A stretch of DNA of 64,000 nucleotides from Ziziphus jujuba (lineage: Eukaryota > Streptophyta > Magnoliopsida > Rosales > Rhamnaceae). The position numbers and the translations under genes were made by a program. Below are positions 24,201 to 35,415 of this stretch, piece after piece. The first letter of the stretch is position 1. The number at the start of each line of letters is the position of its first letter. The stretch spans positions 2,759,001 through 2,823,000 of the forward strand of contig NC_083386.1 in the NCBI RefSeq assembly GCF_031755915.1, written 5' to 3'. The notes below the pieces were generated by a model. That model saw only the letters and a list, made by a program, of their open reading frames with translations, searched no databases and had not been told where the DNA came from.

Positions 24201-24459
24201 GGCTTCACAGGTTCAACAAGTATTTAATGTTGAAGATCAACTTGATTCGAGATGGTCAGTTGTTTTAACTCCACCACAACATCATACTTTTATTGAAGAA
24301 GAATTGGTTGAAGAAGATGTTCTTGGCGATACTACGATGGCTCACAATCCATTTGTCATACAGTTGCCAAGTGTTGATAAAAATGATAACGAGAATGAAT
24401 GTGAGAGTGGCTATATTCGTAACGACTGTGAGGGGATATGGATAACAAATACCTTCTAA
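21251..24459 (+). pseudogene. CACTA (En/Spm) TNP2-type transposase, 5'-truncated and frameshifted
   Basis: The translation begins inside the protein (EKPLYRGWTKFTKLSALVKLYNLK) and follows the TNP2 order. A Transposase_21 core covers DKSFDVLLQLL, CPKCGSSKWK, MLSLLISGPKQPGNHIDVY and WTVNDFPAYGNLSGHAVKG. A DUF4218 region covers SHDCDTLMQQLLPLAIRAI and LVREVRLCGPVHFRLMY. A DUF4216 region (about 23660-24290) has WFQDEHKRTFIYWL, an intron near 23709-23800, then EGYEIRGVQF and VDEMGFTCVNVNKIEYKSDPF. Stops fall at about 21928, 22168, 22588, 23234 and 24108, with frameshifts near 22820 and 23010. The N-terminal transposase-associated domain is missing, cut off by the retrotransposon at 21249. The family catalyses cut-and-paste transposition; this copy is dead. 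Confidence 0.92.
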
Positions 24460-24944
24460 ATAAATTGGTACGTAGATATATTTATATGTTTTAAGTAATA
24501 TTTATGAAATTTATTATTATCCATTTAATTAATTTTGTTATTCGCTTTCATAAGAACAATGATAATATTCTTTAAATTTTCATCTACTAATTTATTACCT
24601 TTTCATACTTAATATATATTTATTTTGCATAAGTGTTTATAAATTTATTAATTTTTTCATATGCAGTATGAGGGTGTGTAATATCGTCAACAAGGGGATG
24701 GAAACTTCCATCTCAATGAATACGCAATTCATGGAGATTTAGTTAATATTGCTTTATACAATAGTATACGGAATTGTAAAAATATTTCATGAGATACTAC
24801 TTAATTTATTTGATAATTATTTTGTTATGCAAATGTTTATTTTCAATTTTTGTATTCTAATTACTTTAAATGAAACTAATTTTAATTTTTTTGTATTTAT
24901 TATTTTTTAATAAATTGCAACAAAATTACAAAAAGCAAATTAGA

Positions 24945-25830
24945 AAAAGGAAACGGCGACGTAAAAGAAAAGAATTGACGCTAAAAGGATCTGTAGCGAC
25001 GCATAATAATAACATGGTCACCATTTTAGACATTTAGCGACGCATAATAGCAACATTGTTGCCATTTTCGACCTTTAGCGACGCATAATAACAACTTCGA
25101 CCTTTGACGACGCATAATAACAACCTGGTTGCCATTTTCGACCTTTAGCGATGCTTTAGACTTGCATGACAGTTTTTAGTGACGCTTTATTTAAATATAT
25201 AGCGATGCAAAAAAAAGAGTCACTAAAGGTTAAACATTTATGAAATTAGCGACACGTAGTTTTAAGTAAACTACGACGTATAACTATATAAGTCGCTAAA
25301 AATTCTACAACTTAGCGACGCATAAATTTACATAAAACAGTGATGGAGTATAATAAGTCGCTAAAAAACCACACAATTAGCAACTCATAAATATAGGGTC
25401 ATTGTTTCTTCCATATTAGCGATGCATAGTTTACATAAAAAAGCGACAAAGTATAATAAGTCGCGAAAAATGATAACAATTAGCGATTCATAAATATAGA
25501 GTCGCTGTTTTTTCCATATTAGCGACGCATTAATTTCAATAAAACAACGACGTATTATGTACGTGTCGCTACAAATGCTAAAAATTAGCGACGTAAATGT
25601 TTAGAGTCGTGGATTCTTCTATTTTTAGAGTTGCAAGTCTCCTTACATTTAGCAACGTGTTTTTATACGGCGTCGTTGTTTCATCCATATTAGACGACTT
25701 TTATTTATACGTCGCCATTGGTATAATGTTTTTAGCAATAGGACGTTAGACGATATGATAAAATGCGTCTTTGTTTATTTCATTTAGTGCATTTAATTGC
25801 GTCGCTAATCAGCGAGTTTCGCATAGTATT
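24945..25830. repeat. right subterminal repeats of the CACTA element
   Basis: Dense copies of TAGCGACGCATAA and its complement TCGCTAA. At 24990-25160 the unit is about 40 bp (AGCGACGCATAATAACAAC with GGTTGCCATTTTCGACC). From 25180 to 25700 units of about 125 bp alternate a forward AGCGACGCATAA with a reverse GTCGCTAA, giving hairpins. This is typical of the subterminal transposase-binding repeats of CACTA elements and follows directly after TNP2. A clear CACTA/TAGTG terminus was not found; TTTAGTG at 25783-25789 is too weak to call. Confidence 0.8.
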
Positions 25831-26194
25831 TATTCGGATAAAATGAACGTTTATATAAACTATGTGAACTATGAATCCATTTTTAAAATGATTTAAAAAT
25901 TAATAAATAAAATTTTGATGATAAAAATCATTGTATTAACCTAGTATGAGCTTAATTGTATGTTACGTAAGAATCTTTTAAACAAGGATTACTACATATT
26001 ACATGGAAGAAGAATTTCACATACACATATCAAACTCAAAATCATAAAAAAGATTATCAATAATTTTATCACTACAATAAACCTATATAAATACCGTATA
26101 TATGAATTCGATCACGAGTACTGAGTGTTTGCTGTAAATGTAATTTGCTGCACTTGCCTAATTTAAGTTTTTCGTTCTTAAATTGGGAATGCCT

Positions 26195-26233
<39 letters not shown>

Positions 26234-28503
26234 GAGCGTGATTTCCAATGGCTGCTTTATGAAGGAATTAATCAAGCAATAGTGATGATTGTCATGGCTG
26301 CTTTAATGAAAAGAAGAAGATGGCAATGGTGTATGATTATGATCTCAGTCGGCTGCTTTCAAAGATATTGACCCCTTTACAGATAACATACGTCCTTGTC
26401 GGTTGTTTAGCCCAACTTTTGTCGGATGTGATGTGTTACTAATAAGACAGACTGGTGCCACTACTAATCTTCACATAATTGCATCAAAGCTTTAATCAAT
26501 TTTTGTATTCTTATAACGAGAATATTAGAAGCATCAAATGAATCTATTAAAATATATGTTTATCTCTATGTATCTTTTTAGTTAATTAACATACTAATAC
26601 AATTGAATTATAGATTAGTAAACTTTTAAAAATTTAATGTTAATTAAATATAATTAGTTAAATATTGATATATAATATTTGACATAGATTTTAACATATT
26701 CGGTATATATTTAGATAAATTCATTTGATAACTCTAATATTTGTTTAATTATTGTATATTTGACTAAAATTTGGAATCTGTGTGATTAACAGTATTAATA
26801 AATTACATGAAATGACACCTAAATACACTGTATCCGAATTTTGTTAAATGAATAAATATGTTGACTCTCTCACCTTTTTCCTTGCCTCTCACTCATTTAC
26901 TTTTGTGTTTGATCTGATGTATATACTGTCGTTAAGGGAAAGATTCTATTAGACAATGGACTGGACTAGATATATTAGGAGGAATTAGACTGCATTATTA
27001 GGTTAAAGGGATATTATATTTGCAATGCCTATTTAAATATATGCTCTATTCCAACTCCTCCTATGTTAAATTTTTAAAAGGCTAAGTAAAACCATTTTCC
27101 ATGAACGGAGTGTGTATAAATTTATTTAGTGATGTAAAAATAAGGGGATTTTTTGTTAAATTGGCTCAAATAGTACTGGTCCACTAACATCGAAATAGTT
27201 ATGGTTTCTTCTTCTTTCTTTTCCATCACTTATTCCTCCTTCCATTGGTCACTTGGCGTTGAAGATGCTGTCAGATTTCAATTTCCTTTGAATTATTATT
27301 TTAACTTTAAATATACTATATTTTACAAATTTTCCTTCTTTCCTTTTTCCATCAACCTCCAAAATCCAACTACACCACAAGCCCCCATACCAACCCCACC
27401 CCCAGGACAACCCCCAAAACAAAAATGCATATATATATATATATGTTATAATAAAAAACTATAATTGCCCCAGAATTTTTTTTTTTTTTTTTTTCAGAAA
27501 GGGACACATATATTATAATTTTATTATTAGGCGTTGTCATCTAGCTTTAACTGGTGCTTAATTTTCTGCCAAAAAAAACCAGCGCTGAATTTTACATATG
27601 GCCATGAAACTCATATTTACCAACAAACAGGAAACCAAAAAACCATGAAATTCCCTGTGGTTGGTATATATGGGTCCCCTTGAACCAATAATTTCATCTA
27701 TAATACCGAAAGGTCGTATGAACACAATATTATATATATATATATATATGTATCTCTTACTTTCTTCGTATGGACACAATATGTTTTATATATCTCTTTC
27801 TTTTTCTCTTTTCTTGTTTCCCTTTGTTTTGGTGTTCTTTTTAAGTAGAATAACGTAGTACAGTTCCACTGCTGATCTTTTTGCTTTAATCATATTGCTA
27901 AAGCTTCAGCTATTTATATATATATATATACACATTTATGTATCTGTTGATTCACTTCTTCACATGCACATTCAACAATATATTGTTACAAAATTCTGGG
28001 ATATATTCGTGAGCCCAAAGTTTGAGATTCTAGTAATTTTTAATTATTTAATTATTATATTATTATATTATAATTGGACTATGAATTAGTTACGATGTAA
28101 CTTAAAAGTTATTTAATTTAGACTATGATATGAATGGTGTATTTTTGCCTCGTATTATACCGTTCACTTATTTATGTATGGGTTAACTTATCTGTATTTT
28201 AAGCCAAAGTAAAAAATAAATAAATAAATATCAATATCTAGTTTATATTATTTTTAATAATTTATTTATTCCATGAAAAGAATTGTTTTCTTGAAATTAT
28301 TTTCACAATTCTTAAATAACTATATACAATATCATTTTTTCCACACTATCATGTAAATATATAAAAATATATAAAATAATTTTATATAACATTTTTAATA
28401 TTTAAAGTACTCATAATTTATAGAGTTTTAACTAAGTGGAAAAATACTCTTTTTTTTTTTTCTTTTTTTTCACAAATCAAACACCACTTCTCAATTAGGA
28501 CAC

Positions 28504-28507
<4 letters not shown>

Positions 28508-28564
<57 letters not shown>
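28508..28564. repeat. (TA)n microsatellite, ~28 units
   Basis: An uninterrupted TA dinucleotide run of about 57 bp, followed directly by a poly-T tract. The longest of many in the window. Confidence 0.95.
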
Positions 28565-28585
<21 letters not shown>

Positions 28586-28624
28586 GATTAGAACATTTTC
28601 AATCTCAAAACTATGAACATTTCT

Positions 28625-28890
28625 GGATTTGTTTGGTCGTATATTTTTAAGTACATTTGAGACTTTCAGTCACATATTTTTAAATATATTTAAAATATTT
28701 ATATCTGAAAATATTTAATTGCATATTTTTAAATATATTTAAGATATTCAGTAGCATACTTTTAAACATATCTAAGGAAATCATATCTAAAAACGTTTGA
28801 TCGTTTATTTTTAAATATATTTAAAGTATTCAATTACATATTTCTAAACACATTTGAAATGTTCAATCATATACTTCTGATCACAAATAT
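28625..28890. repeat. imperfect ~83-bp tandem repeat
   Basis: About three imperfect copies of a unit made of two half-units (about 33 and 50 bp). Each half carries CATATTTTTAAATATATTTA followed by an ATTCA-like end. Confidence 0.65.
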
Positions 28891-30083
28891 ATTTAATTGA
28901 TAAATATACTTAATAGTAATTTAAATAGGGATAAAAATATAAATTTATAATGAAATTGTATAGAATTGGTTTGGTAGTGCAATTAAAACATTTCTTTTCC
29001 AAATTTAAGATGACATCACATATCTAACTAGAGTCAATCATATCCTTTATCAACCCTTAAATATCTTTTGGAATGTTGAAATTTAAAGATATCTTGATAA
29101 ATTAAATAAGTTTAATGATGTATTAAAATCTTAAAAGGATAAAACAGACCTCTTTAACTTAATTTAAACTTAAAAAATAATTATACATCTTAATCCTTAC
29201 ACTGATTCAAAAAGCTGAAAATTAAAACTCTAACAGCAAAACCATCAAAAAATTATATATATATATTTTTTTTATGTCTTCAAAAAAAAAAAAAAAAGGG
29301 TATGGATGAATTATCTTTATTTTTGATATCTCATGCATCATATATTTTTGTTAATTCTAGTTGATTTATAATTAATTAACTAAAGTCTTACATTTATTAT
29401 AGATTCATTTCTATTTGTAAATTTATTACATTTTAAAAAAAATGATGCAGCATTTAACGTTCCTGATGCCATATATGTGCTTTCCAAAACGAGCATTTCT
29501 TCCTCATTATGATTTCGCATTGGTTTTACCAACAAATATATATATATATATGATTCTTTATTGGAATTTCCCATAAAAAAAATAATAATAATAATTCTCA
29601 ATGTATAAAAAGTGCGTTTCCGTAAAGCGCATCAAACAACTCAGGACTGCCACATCGTATCAGATTGGTCCAATGTTGCTACGTGGCATTCTATGAGTTG
29701 TGGATATTAAACAGTAAAAATAGTTATCCCAGTATTGTGTTTAATCAATTAAAACAGTTTTATCTTTACTATTACTTATTTCAAAAGTACACCATTTCAG
29801 ATGGTGTGATGTAGATGTTGTACACCGTCATCTCATCATTTTTTTTTAGAATCGAATAAAGTAGTCATCATTATGTCACCCCTATTTATATTTTCTATAA
29901 TATTAAAGAAAAACAAGATACTTATTGCAAAAAATTATAAAAATAAAAATTACTCGTCTCAATATCGTTATTATTTATTTAGGGACAAAAAAGGTATAAA
30001 AGAAAGATGATCCACTCAACAAAAAATTTAAAAGTAAAAAAATAAAATAAAATAGGAAAATTACATTTTAGACCATAAACATC

Positions 30084-30091
30084 TATATAAA
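30084..30091 (+). promoter_or_regulatory. TATA box of the first carboxylesterase gene
   Basis: TATATAAA lies 68 bp upstream of the ATG, inside CTATATAAACGG. The convergent paralogue has the same CTATATAAACGG at a similar distance, which supports function. Confidence 0.75.
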
Positions 30092-30151
30092 CGGGTAGCA
30101 TTTGGCTTGAAAGTATGTACAACAACCTTCTTCCACTTCCACTAGATAATC

Positions 30152-31153
30152 ATGGTAGTCCAGAAAAAAATCGTTGACGAAGTCTCTGGCTGGCTTCGAG
30201 TCTTCGATGACGGCTCAGTCGACCGGACATGGTCCGGACCACCCGAAGTCAAGTTCATGGCCGACTCGGTTACCCCTCACGACCACTTCGTTGATGGAGT
30301 AGCCGTTCGAGACGTTGTGGTGGATCAGGAATCGGGTCTCAAGGTCCGAATTTATCTACCCGAAGTACATCATTCTTATAAGCTCCCTGTTATACTTCAC
30401 TTCCACGGCGGCGGCTTCTGCATCAGCCAAGCCGACTGGTTCATGTACTACACTGTTTACACCCGGCTGGCTCGACTCGCCGGTGCCATTTGCTTGTCTG
30501 TCTATTTGAGCCGAGCTCCCGAGCATCGTCTCCCGGCTGCAATCGACGATGGCTACTCGGCTCTACTCTGGCTCAGTTCCTTAGCTAAAGGTGGCTCCCA
30601 CGAGCCATGGCTGGTTGACCATGCAGACTTCAACCGGGTTTTCCTTATCGGAGACAGCTCCGGAGCAAACCTAGTCCATGCGGTGGCGGCGAGAGCCGGA
30701 GAGGCGGACTTGAGCCCTTTGCGGCTAGCCGGAGGGATTCCGATACACCCTGGTTTTGTCCGGGCGGAGAGGAGCAAGTCGGAGTTGGAGATGCCGCAGT
30801 CGCCGTTCCTAACCTTGGACATGGTGGACAAGTTTCTGAGCCTGGCCTTGCCGGTGGGTTGCACCAAGGACCATCCGATTACGTGTCCGATGGGAGCGGC
30901 GGCGCCGCCTTTGGAGGGTTTGAAGCTTCCTCCACTACTGCTGTGTATTGCTGATAAGGATTTGCTTCTGGATACGGAAATGGAGTACTATGAGTGCATG
31001 AAGAGGGCAGACAAGGATGTGGAGCTTCTGATTAACCCCGGAATGACTCATAGCTTTTACTTGAATAAGATTGCTGTGGACATGGATCCAGACACTGGAA
31101 TCGAAACTGATCGGCTTATTGCTGGGATTGTAGAGTTCATTAAAAAGCATTGA
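30152..31153 (+). CDS. plant class-I carboxylesterase (CXE), alpha/beta hydrolase
   Basis: Intact single-exon gene, 333 aa, the usual CXE length. The hormone-sensitive-lipase-type oxyanion motif HGGGFCIS is at about residue 84. The nucleophile elbow GDSSGAN is at about 167 (Ser is the presumed nucleophile). The presumed acid Asp is in ADKDLLLD and the presumed base His in GMTHSFYL near the C-terminus. No signal peptide or membrane segment, so probably cytosolic. Family members hydrolyse carboxylic esters of plant metabolites or xenobiotics. The sequence looks closer to CXE15/17-like enzymes than to gibberellin receptors, but substrate cannot be inferred. The segment usually reading YRLAPEHRLP is altered to YLSRAPEHRLP. 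Start choice: first ATG after the TATA box, colinear with the paralogue. It converges on a ~94% identical paralogue 3.2 kb away. Confidence 0.93.
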   Translation: MVVQKKIVDEVSGWLRVFDDGSVDRTWSGPPEVKFMADSVTPHDHFVDGVAVRDVVVDQESGLKVRIYLPEVHHSYKLPVILHFHGGGFCISQADWFMYYTVYTRLARLAGAICLSVYLSRAPEHRLPAAIDDGYSALLWLSSLAKGGSHEPWLVDHADFNRVFLIGDSSGANLVHAVAARAGEADLSPLRLAGGIPIHPGFVRAERSKSELEMPQSPFLTLDMVDKFLSLALPVGCTKDHPITCPMGAAAPPLEGLKLPPLLLCIADKDLLLDTEMEYYECMKRADKDVELLINPGMTHSFYLNKIAVDMDPDTGIETDRLIAGIVEFIKKH

Positions 31154-34100
31154 TGATGGTGATGATGTTGTTGATGACGATGTGAAAAATGCTTTGGAGC
31201 TTGCGTGATGTAGTGATTATATAAATAATGATGATATAAATGGATTATTAGCCAATAATATATTTTGGACCCAGAATTAAGGACAGAAGTAATAGCAACT
31301 TGGAGAGCTTACATGTTTGGTTTATTTGTTGTCAAGAAAATGTTTTGGGTTACACGAATTAGCAATTTTTAAGTGGATTTTAGTGCATAAATAATTTCAT
31401 TCCAAAACAATGATAGTTTGCTGAATTACTTCTGTTGTTTTGTTTGGAGTCTAGATACCATTGAAAGTGTAAAAAAAGAGAGGGAGAGACAAGAAAGAGA
31501 ATAGAGTCTACATGCATAAGCAATTAAAAGTTAATTAATACATATATTTTCAGATGTAATTAATATTTTATAAATTCTCTGTTAAACTGGAGGGGGATTT
31601 TTCTAGGTCCAGATCACAAACTTAAAATCAACGTCAGTGATGCATCATTGCCATCTAAACGGTACTGGAAGGGAGGTACTTTGATGTCGTTCTTTGCTAA
31701 AAAATGATTCGTGGAAGTGGAATATGTTACATTCAATGTATGGTTATGTGCTGTTTGATCCGTGCGTGGTCCACCTCCTATAAGTTATTGTTATAGGAGC
31801 CATACTTTGCTGTCAAAAAGGAGGCAATTGAAATTGAATACGTCTACTTGCATTTACAAATTTAGGAATATGATACAGACATACAACTCATTCATATTAA
31901 AATATTGTTTTTTACATTGTATGGTATAAAAAAAATTATGTTTATTCTTATAAAGTTTATATTAACTAGTTGCCACGTTTTTCATCCACTTATGTTTTCT
32001 AAAATGTAATCAAATAGATATACAACAAATTATATATATATATATATATTATATTTTTGGTGGGACAATTTATATTAATACTCAAGCAATTGTGTGTCTC
32101 ACGTTAAAAGTAGAAAAGGTACTTTTTTAAAAATTATTGTTGTGTGTATATATATATATATTTGAAACAGTTATTGTTGTATAGTTATTATTTAAATCTC
32201 CGTTTCATTAGACATTATGTTGTAGAAAAAAAATAATGAATTAATTAAGGGAATAACTTTAGGCAAAATATATTATTTAAGCTATGAATTATATCTTATA
32301 TATGGTTGAAGTGAAAGTGGATACTGTGAATTTAATAATCTTAGAGTTATTACAATATTTTTCAAATTTATTAATTAAATGCTATGGTAGGTGATGTGAT
32401 AATATTTAATTAGTTTTTTTTTTTAATTTATTTATTTATTTATGTTTTTACTCATTTATATTTAAATTATATAAATATAACAATCAATAACATTTGTTAT
32501 TTTGATAAATATATTTGGTGAACATTTTGATATAGGTAAATATGCATATACAACTTGAAAATGTAAACAAAATTTAAGGATATTTGTAGAAAAAAATAAT
32601 TGAAAGGATATAAGAACAAGAAATATTAATTTCAAAACATATTTTCTAATCGTGCTAGATATGAAAGACACCCTTTGACGATTGAAAATTAATAATATTA
32701 ATTATTATGAAACAATCTCAATTAATTAACTTTTTTTCCTCAGAAATTAAAAAAAGAAAAAAAAGAAAAGAAAAATGCAAGCCTAAAAATTCTATAAAAT
32801 AATTAACCAGCAAATCAGAAAAAAAAAAAATCAATTTCAAAAGCCATCTCTCAAGCATCCACAAGGGCAAATTTTATTTTATTTTTAAAGATCCCCTATA
32901 CTGTTAGGCATTAGTTCTTATTCCATAAAATATTCTCAGGATTACTTTTCAATAAAGATTGATACGAAAAGTATTCCCTAATCCAATTTGGGATTGCATT
33001 TTGGAGAAAAATATTTTTTTAATTTAGATTCCAAACTTTTTATCCATCTACTATTTTCTGATTTGTTATTCTTTAATATTATTCTTTTGAATAAAGATGA
33101 TATTTGCGTTGGTTATTGGAAAAGTTTTAACAAAAATGGATTTGCTTTTTGCCTATTTAGTCAAAAGTGTATCTATGGGCGTGTCAATATACCTACTCGT
33201 TTTATAATTTTTTTTTTGGGTTAATATCATTTGTCCAGATAGCTCAGTGTATAAATGATGGATATAACCATTTATAACTTTCCAATACTTGTCTATCTTT
33301 TAAGGTACCAATTAAGAACCAATACAATTTTTTAAAAACTATTTATCAAATATTTTGGTATATTCAACACCCTTACACATGCTTGTAAGTTAACCAAAAA
33401 AATAAAATCCCCTTGAGATAATTAACCAAAAAAAATAATATCCCCTTGAGATAATCCAAAACAATGATCGCCGAGATAACCCTAAATCAAATCCACTCCA
33501 TAATTTATAAAGAGAAAAAAAGTTAACAAAAAAATAAAGTCAAAAAGTATATTTAAGAGTGTCTTTTTTTCGCATATGTAGATATTGCTAGTTTTTTTTT
33601 TGTATTTATGAAAGATGTATTTAATGACATAGTCAAATAATTCAAAGTCAATTGCCTCAATATCGTCCACTAGATCCAAACAGAAATAAATAATAGTAAT
33701 CACTTGTGAATATTGTCTATGTTATGTGGTGGAGAATTTTCTCCAGAGTTTATTTAAAAAAAAAAGTTCCTCTATTTTCTTTTTTTAATGTGTATGATTA
33801 CATTTAGTTGCCGACAAAATTTAACTTTCCAAATCATTTGTTTCATTAAAATTTATTTTAATTATTTATAATAATATCTCCCACATATTTATGATAAATA
33901 TAATATTTTTATTTCGATATTTTAAAATTTTGATTCTCAAATATGGATATTTGTGACTTACCAATTGAATATACCTAATTTAAGTAACTTGTTAATTGAA
34001 TCCATATTATTTAACAACTAGAGTTTGAATTGTAAAAATACGAATTGCATACATTTAATTATATATTAAATTATTAAACTAAAAATTTAATATAAGAAAG

Positions 34101-34351
34101 TCAATTTTTTTGGACCTATAATTTAAATTGTCATAAAATATGTGAATTTAAATGGTACTCAATATAAGAAATGAGAAACATAATTTTTCATATTGATTTT
34201 GGTATAAAATTTGGATTTGAAGAAACTAAGAGTATAACTTCATTGATGGAAGTAAAGACCTCTAAATTTCATCAAATTATTGACCTTATTCGGACTCACA
34301 ACTTGCCTTGATTCTTCAATATCGTAAATATGTAATCTAGAAAAAAACACA
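31154..34351. other. spacer between convergent carboxylesterase genes
   Basis: It contains the 3' ends of both genes and then AT-rich DNA with no supported gene. (TA)n runs lie near 32032-32049 and 32148-32161. Short frames are Phe/Ile/Lys-rich and unlike any family. Confidence 0.65.
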
Positions 34352-35353
34352 TCAATGCTTCTTGATGAATTCCACAATCCCAGTAATAAGCCCATCAGTT
34401 TGGGCTGCGGTGTTTGGATCCATGTCCACAGCAATCTTATTCAAGTAAAAGCTATGAGTCATTCCGGGGTTAATCAGAAGCTCCACATCCTTTTTTGCCT
34501 TCTTCATGCACTCGTAGTACTCCGTTTCCGTATCCAGAAGCAAATCCTTATCAGCAATACACAGAAGTAGTGGAGGAAGCTTCAAACCCTCCAAAGGCGG
34601 CGCCGCCGCTCCCATCGGACACGTAATCGGGTGGTCCTTGGTGCAGCCCACCGGCAAGGCCAGGCTCAGAAACTTGTCCACCATGTCCAAGGTTAGGAAC
34701 GGCGACTGCGGCATCTCCAACTCCGACTTGCTCCGCTCCGCCCGGACAAAACCCGGGTGTATTGGAATTCCTCCGGCTAGCCGCAACGGGCTCAAGTCCG
34801 CCTCTCCGGCTCTCGCCGCCACAGCATGGACTAGGTTTGCTCCGGAGCTGTCTCCGATAAGGAAAACCCGGTTGAAGTCTGCATGATCAACCAGCCATGG
34901 CTCGTGGGAGCCACCTTTAGCTAAGGAGCTAAGCCAGAGTAGAGCCGAGTAGCCGTCGTCAATGGCAGCCGGGAGACGGTGCTCAGGAGATAGGCGCAAA
35001 TAGACCGACACGCAAATGGCACCGGCGGCGCGAGCCAGCCGGGTGTAAACAGTGTAGTACATGAACCAGTCGGCTTGGCTGATGCAGAAGCCGCCGCCGT
35101 GGAAGTGAAGTATAATTGGGAGCTTATAAGATTGATCTACTTCGGGCAGATAAATTCGGACCTTGAGACCCGATTCCTGATCCATCACCACGTCTCGAAC
35201 GGCTACTCCATCGACGAAATGGTCGTGAGGGGGAACCGGGTCGGCCATGAACTTGACCTGAGGTGGTCCGGACCATGTCCGGTCGACTGAGCCGTCGTCA
35301 AAGACTCTGAGCCAGCCGGAGACTTCGTCAACGATCTTCTTCTCGACCACCAT
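34352..35353 (-). CDS. plant class-I carboxylesterase (CXE), paralogue
   Basis: Intact single-exon gene, 333 aa, about 94% identical to the gene at 30152-31153 and convergent with it. It has the same oxyanion HGGGFCIS, nucleophile elbow GDSSGAN, Asp in ADKDLLLD and His in GMTHSFYL. Differences cluster in the first 122 and last 55 residues. A central block of about 160 residues is identical in protein but carries synonymous base changes. The loop before PEHRLP reads YLRLS here against YLSRA in the other copy. Predicted cytosolic ester hydrolase, substrate unknown. ATG chosen by colinearity and the TATA box 62 bp upstream. Confidence 0.93.
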   Translation of the reverse strand: MVVEKKIVDEVSGWLRVFDDGSVDRTWSGPPQVKFMADPVPPHDHFVDGVAVRDVVMDQESGLKVRIYLPEVDQSYKLPIILHFHGGGFCISQADWFMYYTVYTRLARAAGAICVSVYLRLSPEHRLPAAIDDGYSALLWLSSLAKGGSHEPWLVDHADFNRVFLIGDSSGANLVHAVAARAGEADLSPLRLAGGIPIHPGFVRAERSKSELEMPQSPFLTLDMVDKFLSLALPVGCTKDHPITCPMGAAAPPLEGLKLPPLLLCIADKDLLLDTETEYYECMKKAKKDVELLINPGMTHSFYLNKIAVDMDPNTAAQTDGLITGIVEFIKKH

Positions 35354-35407
35354 GATTATATATAATGTGGATATTTTGTGTTTGTTAATTTGTTGAATTC
35401 AATACCG

Positions 35408-35415
35408 TTTATATA
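35408..35415 (-). promoter_or_regulatory. TATA box of the second carboxylesterase gene
   Basis: Minus-strand TATATAAA within CTATATAAACGG, about 62 bp upstream of the ATG; identical to the element in front of the first gene. Confidence 0.75.

Larger units (their letters stand above)
25840..30080. other. gene-free AT-rich spacer with (TA)n microsatellites
   Basis: No supported gene. It holds (AT)n runs near 26196-26231, 27428-27444, 27731-27750, 27914-27932, 28508-28564 and 29535-29552, poly-T tracts, and a short tandem repeat at 28625-28890. Small frames here encode mostly Tyr-Ile repeats from the microsatellites. Confidence 0.7.

Noticed and set aside
25783..25789. TTTAGTG as the right CACTA terminus
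   Set aside because: Hairpin repeat words continue beyond it (GCGTCGCTAA near 25800), and the rest of the usual TIR is missing.
26063..26085. CACTACAATAAA as a CACTA terminus
   Set aside because: It points the wrong way for the right end of the element ending near 25.8 kb, and no partner end or 3-bp duplication was found.
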